From Candidatus Saccharimonadota bacterium (GTDB taxonomy: Bacteria > Eremiobacterota > Xenobia > Xenobiales > Xenobiaceae): a stretch of DNA of 47,533 bases. The stretch is from positions 1 to 47,533 of the forward strand of contig SFMI01000004.1 of NCBI GenBank assembly GCA_004554425.1, given 5' to 3'. The notes under the pieces were generated by a model that did no database searches, had not been told where the DNA came from, and worked only from the letters and a program-made list of their open reading frames with translations. Positions 15,987 to 24,218 of this stretch are shown here, piece by piece (within the stretch, counting starts at the first letter, position 1; every line of letters begins with the position of its first letter). Position numbers and translations under genes: made by a program.

Positions 15987-17390
15987 TTATTTCTCTTTGT
16001 CAGTTTTGGAAGGATCGGCTACGCCGTAAGTAGAGGTATCGATAAGACAAAATACTTTAATTAAGCCGCGCTTGGCAGTAATCAGGAAGTGCTTATCATT
16101 TTTGACACTATTTAAGGCATCTTTTAGATCCTTGGCATTGTGAATGGGCTTGTCGTTTATTTTAGTAATGACGTCGCCCACTGAGAGACTAGCGTTGGCC
16201 GCTGCAGAACCTTTTTCTACCTTGGAAACGAGCATACCGTCACGGTCTAAAAGGCGATATTCCAATTCGGAAGCTACAGTAATTTCGTTGGCAATAAAAC
16301 CATAACTGGTTTCGATATCGTTGGTAGTTACGTTGGGCTGTACGCCTAAAATTGCCGCAGTTTCATGCTTTTTGCCATTGCGGATATATTCAATGGGCAC
16401 CTTGGCATTGGGCAATAATTGAGCGACTTCTAATTTGACACGATTTAAAGCTTCATCACTGTCAGCATTGACCGTTTTGCCATTGAGCTTGGTAATAACA
16501 TCACCGCTGCGTAAGCCGGCTTTATAGGCAGGGCTGTCTTTAGTTGTGTCGCTAACTAAGAGACCGTGCAAGTCTGGTTGTTTAGTGAAGGCTGCATATT
16601 CTTCGGTAAAGGGTTGCATAAATATGCCCAACCAGCCGCGTTGAATATGGCCCTCTACCTCGAGGCGGCTATCAACGTCTTTAACTATATTGGAAGGAAT
16701 AGTAAAGCCTTGGCCGCGACCTACGCCGATCGAGTTGATGCCGATGACTTCTCCATTCATATTGACCAAAGGACCACCGGAGTTACCGGGATCGATTAAA
16801 GCGTCAATTTGGATAAAGTCGTTAATAAGAGGTACGCCGTTGTCGGCTCCAGGAATAAAACGTCCTTTTCCGCTGACGATACCGAAAGAAACGGTACGGT
16901 CAAAACCGTAAGGGTTACCTACAGCAATAATCCATTCTCCGACTTGTACTTTATCGGAGTCTGCTAACTGGGCGTAAGGTAAAGCGCGGTTAGGTTTAAT
17001 TTTCAAGAAAGCCAAGTCGGTTTGCTGGTCGTCACGGATGATTTCGGCAGTATATTTACTTTTATCATCTAGGATAACCGTGATTAGCTGAGCCTTATCG
17101 ATAACGTGATAATTGGTTACGATTTTACCATCGGGAGATAAAATCAAACCGCTTCCGGTAGCTTTACGCCTCTGATTGCCGACTTTGGAGAGCACTTCGA
17201 TATGTACTACGGTGCTCTTGATGTGATCGGAAATTTTTATAATATGCTCTTGCATGCTATTAAAAAGAGCATGGCCTTTGCTTATAGGCTGAGTAGGCTC
17301 CTCGGCCCAAGCGGCGCTGGGAACAGCCAAACAAGCGGCAGAAGCTAAGGTGATAACTAAAGTTTTAAAAGAAAAAGGGAAGTTCTTCAT
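15987..17390 (-). CDS. Periplasmic HtrA/Deg-type serine protease with two PDZ domains
   Basis: This 467-residue protein has a clear signal peptide (residues 1-29, AWA cleavage) and a trypsin-like domain with the triad H95 (TNYHVID), D125 (TDLAFLKI) and S204 (GNSGGPL). Two PDZ domains follow, at about 245-335 and 350-445. This is the DegP/DegQ layout, used for quality control of envelope proteins. The gene comes last in the series TatD, tubulin-like protein, HtrA on the minus strand. In the 68-base gap before it a hairpin with an all-T loop (17422-17449) could dampen read-through from the tubulin-like gene. Confidence 0.92.
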   Translation of the reverse strand: MKNFPFSFKTLVITLASAACLAVPSAAWAEEPTQPISKGHALFNSMQEHIIKISDHIKSTVVHIEVLSKVGNQRRKATGSGLILSPDGKIVTNYHVIDKAQLITVILDDKSKYTAEIIRDDQQTDLAFLKIKPNRALPYAQLADSDKVQVGEWIIAVGNPYGFDRTVSFGIVSGKGRFIPGADNGVPLINDFIQIDALIDPGNSGGPLVNMNGEVIGINSIGVGRGQGFTIPSNIVKDVDSRLEVEGHIQRGWLGIFMQPFTEEYAAFTKQPDLHGLLVSDTTKDSPAYKAGLRSGDVITKLNGKTVNADSDEALNRVKLEVAQLLPNAKVPIEYIRNGKKHETAAILGVQPNVTTNDIETSYGFIANEITVASELEYRLLDRDGMLVSKVEKGSAAANASLSVGDVITKINDKPIHNAKDLKDALNSVKNDKHFLITAKRGLIKVFCLIDTSTYGVADPSKTDKEK

Positions 17391-17458
17391 AGCCGCTCTT
17401 TTTTCGTAACTAGAAGCAGCAGCCCTGCCCCAAAAAAAAGGGAAAGGGCGCCTTCATT

Positions 17459-20400
17459 CTATAGAGGATGTTCCTTCTTCCAGCGCATTTCCAACCATTC
17501 GGTTATGCTTGGCTGTACGGTTTTGGCTATAGCCGCTTTGAGATCTAATCCTTGCTTGAGAAATTCGGCAATTTTATATTTCCAAGAAGGCCAGTGGCGC
17601 TCTAAATCGCGTGACATCAATTCTTGTAAGGTAAGCATTTGCTTATCAAGATTTAATGAATAGAAGCAAGACTCAGGACGATTTACAAAAGGCTCGCCTC
17701 CCCAAGCGTCTGGAGCCATAGCTTTAAGCCAAGCATTCATGCCCATACTATTCATTTGTTGTTGCCGCCATTTCAGCAATTCTTGATAGAAATTGTTTTC
17801 AAAAATCAAAGCTTCAACCGGATCGGCGAATACTTTTAAGCAAGCTCTTATTGAGGTTAAGTCCATCCACTTATTGCTAGTGAGGCGCAACTCTTTGTCG
17901 TAAGAATTTGGATCTTCACGCTCTTGCAATACGCCAAATTTAAAAGCGGAAGCTAGCAAAAGAACGACGTTAAAATGAGTACGTTTATCGACTTTAAACA
18001 AAGATTTTAGTTTGACATCTTTGCGAGCTTGCATAGCTCGGTTTCCTCTAACCAGTGACTCCAAGTAAGCATCTTTGTATTCCGATATTTCCAAATCGGC
18101 TAAAGCAAAGCCACTTGTTAACTCTACAAAATCTAAGGTTTCGGAAGTTGGTTCGTCGATAATCGATCCAGGTACAGAAAAATGCGCTTTTTGGAGAGCT
18201 TGAGTTAGACACTCTGCCTGTTGGCGACTTTGCATATTAGATTCGAGAGCTTCGTTAAGCTCGTTGGCACAAGTATCGAAACTAACCAGAACTTGTCTTT
18301 GTGCTGAATTGTTGGGCAAGTTGAACGGCGCCGCATAAACGAACTGTGAAGCAATAGCATTGCCAATAGCGTTTAACTTTTTGCCTAATTTCTCCTCAGG
18401 ATAGCTCTTTAAAAACTCGTCTACAGTTTTGGGATCGTGCATAGGATAGAGCTTGGCCACTACATCTCTAAGAGCAGAAAGCCAATCTGGCAAAGAATAA
18501 CGTGTTGGCAAGTCGAGCAAATTAAAGTCTGTAAGTTGATCTAGAGCCTTAACAAATAACATTAAATCTGGAGGAGAAGCGTGAGAAGCAATGTAACTGA
18601 CCGCTTCTTGAGAGGAAATTAAAGGCTCGTCGGCATCTTCTAAAATTTGTTTGTACAAATGGCGATTGGAACTTTTAAGATCCGAAATAGAATCGTCTAA
18701 AAAATGACGCAATTTATGCAAACGTTTAGTTGTATTTTCGCAAACGTTGATCATATTGAAGAAAGCATTCACTTCTTCGCGTCCTACGTAGCTGACAAAT
18801 ACGTTCTCGTAATATTCGGTAATAACTTTGCCCGCTTCTTCCAAAGGCGTAAAATCAACTTTTCGCATCATTCTCTGCCAGAGAGAAGGTTTGAAGGTGG
18901 CCAAACTTGCGATAGCTTTGTTCTTTTGCTCTTCAAGACGGATCATCTCCGATTTGGCATTGTTGGTACGTTCGTGCAAAGCGCTCAAGCTAAAAGAAAG
19001 CTGTTTATTCACTTCGTCGATCATACTTTGCATGGCGATACCGTTATGCTGTCTATTTACCGTATCGCTGATTACATTATCTATACCAATGACAAAATCA
19101 TCGCTTATATCTTTAGTCGTTTGGGCCAGAGCTGCAAAAAAGCCTGGCTGGGTTTCGCATTTGTCGGCTAATTTTTGTAACTCGGAATCGAAAGTTTGGC
19201 AATAAGTTACTAGTTCTGCTCCATAAAGCGGCTTTTGGTATACTTCGTCCAACTTTTGTTTGATAAAGGAAGCGGCGTCGTAAAGGCCGTTTTCCAACTG
19301 TCGCCAACATTTAGTATAGCGTCGGTGGACTTCCAAGGAGTCTAGGTTGCGGGTTTTTATAAAATCTTTGCCCATTTCCAGGCCGCGTACGTTGTCTTGC
19401 TCTAAGTCTTTTTCGAAGAAAAGATTATAAAGCTCGGCCACAACCGCTTGACTGGACAAGTTTCGAGCTACGCTCAAGATCTTTTGTGTCGGGCGGGCTA
19501 CTTGGTAAGAATGCAAGTCTGCATAGTTGCAATTGTCGGTTTCGTTACTGGCATCGGTTGAGTTTATTGCCAAAAATGAGGGCTCGTTTTGAGGCTGAAT
19601 GGCCACCAAGCTTTGAGCTAAACGGCTATATAAAGGGGTCGATTCGAAATACCAGTAAGTCAAGCGCACCAAGGTATGACTGAGCGTTTGGCTTTCCAAC
19701 TCATCGTTAAATTTCTCTAAGCTATTGAAAAGCACAATATCGTAAACCGGAGTGAAAGATTCTTTAAGATCCACTCTGCCATTTGTCTTTTGGGTGGTTT
19801 CGCTTTCGTTTTGGGCTTCTTCGCTTTCTTTGTGCTCTTTACCCAAGCCTGGATTTACGTTTCTGACGTTTTCGGCTAAATAAATATCCAACTTAGCCAA
19901 AATTTCGGCAGTGCTCTCGTCACGTTTATTGGCTTTGCTTTCATCTTCGGGAATTTCCCAAAGGTCGACTTCGTCGAGATCGCAGGCAAATTTATGTAAA
20001 GTTGATTCATCCATCCAATGGTTGAGCTCGATTAAACCGGCGTAGATATTGGCGGCTGTAGTTTCTGATTCTGGCAATTGCTTAGAGTAGGGGAAGAGGG
20101 CGATAATTTTGTGCTTAATTGACAAACTTTCCAATTGAGCTCTAAGCAAATAAGCTAAGTCTATGTGAGCTGAACTGGTGCCGCCTCCGAGAGAAGAGCA
20201 AACAACTACTTGTATTTCGCTTTCATCTTGACTCTGAGCTGTCAGTTCTTTTACTTGCTCTTTGAAAGCTTCGGCAATTTGTACAATATTGATGATTAAA
20301 GCTAAGCGTCCTAAAGCTTTAGAACCGAACAAGCCGCTGCCTGGCTCCAAAGTCATGGGAAAATTGGGTAACCAGCTATCCAAAACTTTAGATTGTGAGC

Positions 20401-20620
20401 GCAATTGGATTGCTCTGGTGCCTTTAAGTGTGTCTAAATAAATGCTTTTTATTAGCGGAGATGGAGAAAAAGACTCAACAGAAGCACGGGCTGTGTCGAG
20501 TAAAAGGCCTCTGACTGACGTAGAATAGGCTTCAGCTACGGTGGTTACGGCTTTATGTACTGCCTGACAGCCGATATTGCCTAAACCTACAAACAAAAAC
20601 TTAGTCTGATCTTTAGTCAC
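17459..20620 (-). CDS. Large tubulin/FtsZ-superfamily (Tubulin_2-type) protein
   Basis: This 1053-residue protein starts with a nucleotide-binding beta strand and loop, FLFVGLGNIGCQAV (glycines at 12-17), and has at 142-151 SSLGGGTSSA, the place and form of the tubulin/FtsZ GGGTG[S/T]G signature with the second half altered. This pattern fits the large tubulin-like families of bacteria, proposed but not shown to act in membrane remodelling. Residues 230-290 are an acidic insert. The rest is mostly helical and matches nothing I know, with no membrane segment. The start is GTG, supported by GAGAGGG 9 bases upstream. TatD lies 89 bases upstream and HtrA 68 bases downstream; no FtsA-, vWA- or TerY-like partner is in view. 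Confidence 0.78.
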   Translation of the reverse strand: MTKDQTKFLFVGLGNIGCQAVHKAVTTVAEAYSTSVRGLLLDTARASVESFSPSPLIKSIYLDTLKGTRAIQLRSQSKVLDSWLPNFPMTLEPGSGLFGSKALGRLALIINIVQIAEAFKEQVKELTAQSQDESEIQVVVCSSLGGGTSSAHIDLAYLLRAQLESLSIKHKIIALFPYSKQLPESETTAANIYAGLIELNHWMDESTLHKFACDLDEVDLWEIPEDESKANKRDESTAEILAKLDIYLAENVRNVNPGLGKEHKESEEAQNESETTQKTNGRVDLKESFTPVYDIVLFNSLEKFNDELESQTLSHTLVRLTYWYFESTPLYSRLAQSLVAIQPQNEPSFLAINSTDASNETDNCNYADLHSYQVARPTQKILSVARNLSSQAVVAELYNLFFEKDLEQDNVRGLEMGKDFIKTRNLDSLEVHRRYTKCWRQLENGLYDAASFIKQKLDEVYQKPLYGAELVTYCQTFDSELQKLADKCETQPGFFAALAQTTKDISDDFVIGIDNVISDTVNRQHNGIAMQSMIDEVNKQLSFSLSALHERTNNAKSEMIRLEEQKNKAIASLATFKPSLWQRMMRKVDFTPLEEAGKVITEYYENVFVSYVGREEVNAFFNMINVCENTTKRLHKLRHFLDDSISDLKSSNRHLYKQILEDADEPLISSQEAVSYIASHASPPDLMLFVKALDQLTDFNLLDLPTRYSLPDWLSALRDVVAKLYPMHDPKTVDEFLKSYPEEKLGKKLNAIGNAIASQFVYAAPFNLPNNSAQRQVLVSFDTCANELNEALESNMQSRQQAECLTQALQKAHFSVPGSIIDEPTSETLDFVELTSGFALADLEISEYKDAYLESLVRGNRAMQARKDVKLKSLFKVDKRTHFNVVLLLASAFKFGVLQEREDPNSYDKELRLTSNKWMDLTSIRACLKVFADPVEALIFENNFYQELLKWRQQQMNSMGMNAWLKAMAPDAWGGEPFVNRPESCFYSLNLDKQMLTLQELMSRDLERHWPSWKYKIAEFLKQGLDLKAAIAKTVQPSITEWLEMRWKKEHPL

Positions 20621-20709
20621 GTCTTTTTTCCCTCTCAGTAAGCTCTTTCCGCTATTTATTTTTTATATTAGTCGCCTGATTAAGCGTTTCTGTTGTTTCT
20701 AGTATGGTT

Positions 20710-21495
20710 TTATTGAAGCAACTTGGCCAGCCGCTCTCCAAAAAGGCGACAAGCGTTGGCTGCGGTTTGCTGGGCCGTTTCTTCGACGCTTTGACCGCGC
20801 AATTGGGCAATATGGGGCAATGTATATCCTTTTAGCCAAGCTGGCTCACAAATGCGTCCACGCTTGGGAACGGGAGCCAAATAGGGCCCGTCTGTTTCGA
20901 TAAGTAGCCTGTCTGACGGACATTTTGCGGCAATTTCGGCCACATCTTTTAATTTGGGAAAAGTGACCATGCCAGTAATACCTATATAAAATCCCAGAGC
21001 TAAATATTTTTGAGCAGTTTCCCAATTTGAGCTGCAGCAGTGGATCACTCCGCCCTTATGGGGGACTCCGAATTTTTGCAAAAATTGCAACATATCTGTA
21101 TCGGCTTCGCGAATATGTAAAATTACAGGCAAATCGGCTTTCTGGGCCAACTTAAAATTTTTTTCCAAACACTTTAATTGTTGCTCTGGTGAGGAAAAAT
21201 TATAATGATAGTCTAAACCAATTTCACCTATGGCCACGGCGTAAGGAAAGAGCTTTTCTACGCCTTTTAAGGCCTCGTCACTTAAGCTATCTGCTTCATG
21301 AGGATGAATACCTACGGCTGGTAAAATCGAACTTTCTTCTTGGCTTAGGGCCACAGCGCTTTGTGAAGTAGGCAAGTCGGTGCCGGGCACTATGAAAGCG
21401 CTCACCCCTAATTGCTTGGCTTCAGCGATAAGCTGCGAGCGATTAGTTTGATATTCTTCGCTATTGAGATGAATGTGAGTATCAGCAATATTCAT
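20710..21495 (-). CDS. tatD: TatD-family metal-dependent hydrolase (DNase)
   Basis: This 261-residue cytoplasmic amidohydrolase-fold enzyme carries the TatD metal-site motifs in order: DTHIHL at 5-10, GIHPHE near 62, GEIGLDYH near 91, HIREA near 127, a later conserved His in VIHCCSS, and ETDGPYLAP near 203. The family consists of Mg-dependent 3'-5' exonucleases implicated in repair and DNA turnover. Length is normal for the family. Its ribosome-binding site is weak. It is the first gene of the minus-strand run that includes the tubulin-like protein. Confidence 0.93.
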   Translation of the reverse strand: MNIADTHIHLNSEEYQTNRSQLIAEAKQLGVSAFIVPGTDLPTSQSAVALSQEESSILPAVGIHPHEADSLSDEALKGVEKLFPYAVAIGEIGLDYHYNFSSPEQQLKCLEKNFKLAQKADLPVILHIREADTDMLQFLQKFGVPHKGGVIHCCSSNWETAQKYLALGFYIGITGMVTFPKLKDVAEIAAKCPSDRLLIETDGPYLAPVPKRGRICEPAWLKGYTLPHIAQLRGQSVEETAQQTAANACRLFGERLAKLLQ

Positions 21496-21539
21496 TTTCT
21501 AAAAAAGAAGGCGGCACGCCTAAAAAGAAATGGCGACCG

Positions 21540-21792
21540 TAAAAAAAGCTTAAAATAGAATGCCGGTTCACTAAAGAACTGGCAAAATAACCGAAGGAAA
21601 TTTCTATGTATCAGCTTCTCTCACCTTGCTAAGCGTTAAGGTGCTTCCTCAACTTTGGCAGGCTAAGCGAAGAATGAAGAGAAACAAGGCGCCCTGCCTA
21701 TGAAAACGGGGTGGATTTTGTCCTACTATGTGTAGGGAAGAATGGACGCCAAAGTGGGAGAATTTGGCATGATCGTTGGCTATGCACAATAA
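21540..21792 (+). promoter_or_regulatory. Structured leader and possible leader peptide before the amidase gene
   Basis: The roughly 280 bases before the amidase gene contain several local hairpins: GCCGGTTC/GAACTGGC near 21561-21582, CCTAC/GTAGG near 21722-21736, and GCCAAA/TTTGGC at 21749-21768 with the purine-rich GTGGGAG in its loop. A second TTTGGC at 21654-21659 could pair with the same GCCAAA, so two exclusive folds are possible. A 7-codon frame (MIVGYAQ, 21769-21792) has the only well-placed ribosome-binding site and overlaps the amidase start. This could be translational coupling or structure-controlled initiation. I could not match it to a known riboswitch. Confidence 0.35.
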
Positions 21793-24058
21793 ATTACGGA
21801 GTTTTACTTTTATAATTGCTTGTTTGATGTGCTTGTGCTTAAGTGGACAAGCTTGGGCCGACCCTTCAGAAGAAGAGGACGGAGTGGCCCCTGTTCTTAT
21901 TAAAATTCCTGATGATCCTTTAAACAGCGGCGGAGCTTCAGTTGACAGCAGTTCTTCAACTAAGGTGAAACCTTCTCAAGCTGCTCCTGCACCCAAAGTG
22001 AAGTCGTCTTCCAAGACCTCTTCGGTTAAGGCTTCTACTAAGAGCCGCAATCGCTCTAGAAGCACAAAGAAAATTAACAGCTCTAAAGGATTCCCTTGGG
22101 GACGTCACTACACCAGGAAAACTACTAGTAGTAAAAAGACGCACACCCAGCCTTCGGTCCCTGCGCCTGCTGCAGCTCCTTCTTATAATAAAAATAAAGC
22201 TTCTTCAGGTTCAACTTCGACAAATGTAAAGGCCTCTGACTCCAAAGCTGTCGATTCTAAAAAAAATACTGGCAATACGACGACAGTAAACACGACTAGA
22301 CGCGGACGGGCCAGCAACCCTAAGCAAGCTTCTGCCGATTTGCCTGCACAAATTGTTGTCGGTTCGCCTAAAAATATCAACGTAACGGCTAAAGGTAGAA
22401 ATTATACCCTGACTGTACGTACTACTGGTATTGAAGATGAGTATTTTGTGCCCATTGAAGCGCCGGGTATAAAATCGATCGCTTCCGCTTTTGGAGCTTC
22501 ATCTTGGAATTGGAATCAAAGAGCCAAAACGCTTAGTGTTACTCGCAATGGCAAGACCAATACTCTAAAAATTGACCAAATGCAAATGGCTGATTCTTTG
22601 GGCGGTCGTACGCTAGATGTAGGCATTAGAGAAATATCCGGCACTTATTTTTGCCCTATTTCTATTTTGGAAGACTTCTTGGATGTACGTGTTACTATAG
22701 ATAATGCCAAAGGCAAAGGTTGGGTCGATCCGTTGATTACTTCTGTACGTTTGGATGGAAGTGGATCTGATTTAACGTTAAATGTAGTTGCCAGTGCTCC
22801 GGTAACTTTTTCGACTTTTAAACTTTCCAAGCCGGATCGTTATGTTATAGACGTAGCTGGTGGCGTTTTAGATACTACCAGTTTGAGAGTAAATCATCCG
22901 GAAATAGGTGACATTCGCCTCGGACAATTCTCTTTGGGACCGGCGGTATCGCGTATAGTTGTGCCGACTACTCCAAAGCTTAGAATCTCTCCTCCGGCTG
23001 CTCGCACTGGCACAAACTTCAAGTTTGCGCTCAGCTTACCTCAGTCAGCCGTTTCACAATATAAAGATGAAAAAGTAGTCAGTTGTGACATCGGCCGCTT
23101 CAGCGCCGCCAGCTCTGCCAGCAGCAATGTTACCGTCGCTTTCAGTGGCCCAGTGGCTTACGAATGGCGCCGCTTAACTGAAGGTAAAAATCGCTTTGTT
23201 ATCGATTTCAAGCACGTTATTTTCCCTGATAATAAGGTCGCTAAAAAAATTGATGGCAAACTTGTGGAGCAAGTTCGCATTTCTCAATATGCCGCTAAGC
23301 CAGTACCTATTACTCGTGTAGTTCTCGACTTAAACGATGCTGTTAGCGTCAAAGTTAGTTCTGGTACTGCCCCCAATAGTATTTGCTTGGCTATTTCTGA
23401 AGACAAGATCGATACTAATATGGCCGTCTTGAGCGGATCTGGCGCTTTGAGCGGCACTTCCTCATATACAGCCATTGGTGGAGGAGGCAAAACTATTTGT
23501 ATCGACGCTGGCCATGGTGGTTCTGACTCCGGGTGTGTAAGCAACGCTTACGGCTATATGGAAAAAGATGTTACTTTGGATATTTGCTTGAAAATGGCTG
23601 ACAATTTGCGCCGTCGTGGCTGGAATGTCGTTATGACCAGAGAAACAGACCGTGATGTTACTTGGGCCGGCTCTTCCAATACTCAAGAACTTGGCGCTCG
23701 TGTCGATGTCGGAGCCAATGCCAACGCTGATATTTTTGTTAGCGTCCATTGTAATGCTGCCGCTTCAAGTGCAGCCGAAGGTACTTCTTTGCATGTCTAT
23801 AAGCGCTCTGATCGCGCTTTGGCTGAGTGTATTTATCCCCACTTGTTGCGAGCCAGCGGTCGCTACGATCGTGGTATTCAGCAAGATCGTTTCTTCGTAT
23901 TAGTTCACTCGCAAATGCCGGCCGTGTTGGTCGAAACGGCTTTCCTTAGCAATACAACCGAGGCTAAGTTGCTCGGCGATCCCAACTATCGTCAGTCGAT
24001 AGCTGATGGATTAGCTGATGGTGTTTGCATTTACGCTTCAAAATACCTTAACAAGTAG
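21782..24058 (+). CDS. N-acetylmuramoyl-L-alanine amidase with copper-amine-oxidase-like and AMIN domains
   Basis: This 758-residue exported enzyme should cut the bond between N-acetylmuramic acid and the stem peptide. A signal peptide (cleavage after AWA, about residue 26) is followed by a 150-residue Ser/Lys/Thr-rich linker. Next come a copper-amine-oxidase N-terminal-like domain (about 185-315), two AMIN-like beta domains that usually target peptidoglycan, and a C-terminal Amidase_3 domain. Its zinc ligands are visible as H578 (DAGHGG), Glu in YMEKDVT and His in VSVHCNA, with the catalytic Glu in VLVETAF. ATG at 21782 is chosen over TTG at 21776; neither has an ideally spaced ribosome-binding site. 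Confidence 0.9.
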   Translation: MHNKLRSFTFIIACLMCLCLSGQAWADPSEEEDGVAPVLIKIPDDPLNSGGASVDSSSSTKVKPSQAAPAPKVKSSSKTSSVKASTKSRNRSRSTKKINSSKGFPWGRHYTRKTTSSKKTHTQPSVPAPAAAPSYNKNKASSGSTSTNVKASDSKAVDSKKNTGNTTTVNTTRRGRASNPKQASADLPAQIVVGSPKNINVTAKGRNYTLTVRTTGIEDEYFVPIEAPGIKSIASAFGASSWNWNQRAKTLSVTRNGKTNTLKIDQMQMADSLGGRTLDVGIREISGTYFCPISILEDFLDVRVTIDNAKGKGWVDPLITSVRLDGSGSDLTLNVVASAPVTFSTFKLSKPDRYVIDVAGGVLDTTSLRVNHPEIGDIRLGQFSLGPAVSRIVVPTTPKLRISPPAARTGTNFKFALSLPQSAVSQYKDEKVVSCDIGRFSAASSASSNVTVAFSGPVAYEWRRLTEGKNRFVIDFKHVIFPDNKVAKKIDGKLVEQVRISQYAAKPVPITRVVLDLNDAVSVKVSSGTAPNSICLAISEDKIDTNMAVLSGSGALSGTSSYTAIGGGGKTICIDAGHGGSDSGCVSNAYGYMEKDVTLDICLKMADNLRRRGWNVVMTRETDRDVTWAGSSNTQELGARVDVGANANADIFVSVHCNAAASSAAEGTSLHVYKRSDRALAECIYPHLLRASGRYDRGIQQDRFFVLVHSQMPAVLVETAFLSNTTEAKLLGDPNYRQSIADGLADGVCIYASKYLNK

Positions 24059-24139
24059 TCTACTTGGCCTACCTTATTTTGTAATATCGACTGCCGCGAG
24101 TGGCGGTTGGAGTTTGGGGTAGGCGTCGACCATACAACT

Positions 24140-24179
24140 GGGGCAGAGCTTCACAATTTCGAAGCTACTGCCCCTTTTT
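24140..24179 (+). terminator. Intrinsic terminator of the amidase gene
   Basis: The stem GGGGCAG/CTGCCCC is continued by AGCTTC/GAAGCT with one bulged A and followed by TTTTT. It lies 81 bases after the amidase stop and separates it from the URO-D fusion gene. Confidence 0.88.
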
Positions 24180-24218
24180 GTTTGCTTGATAGGGCAGGAG
24201 CTTATCTGTAGTTGCTGA

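Noticed and set aside
18704..19205. Two open frames on the plus strand opposite the tubulin-like gene.
   Set aside because: They overlap each other in different frames, have no ribosome-binding sites and no recognisable content.
21540..21770. Fragments reminiscent of a c-di-AMP (ydaO-type) riboswitch, such as GGGGTG and GTAGGG, in front of a wall amidase.
   Set aside because: The order and spacing do not fit, and the most conserved segment ACAGCTAAC is absent. I kept only the neutral description of a structured leader.
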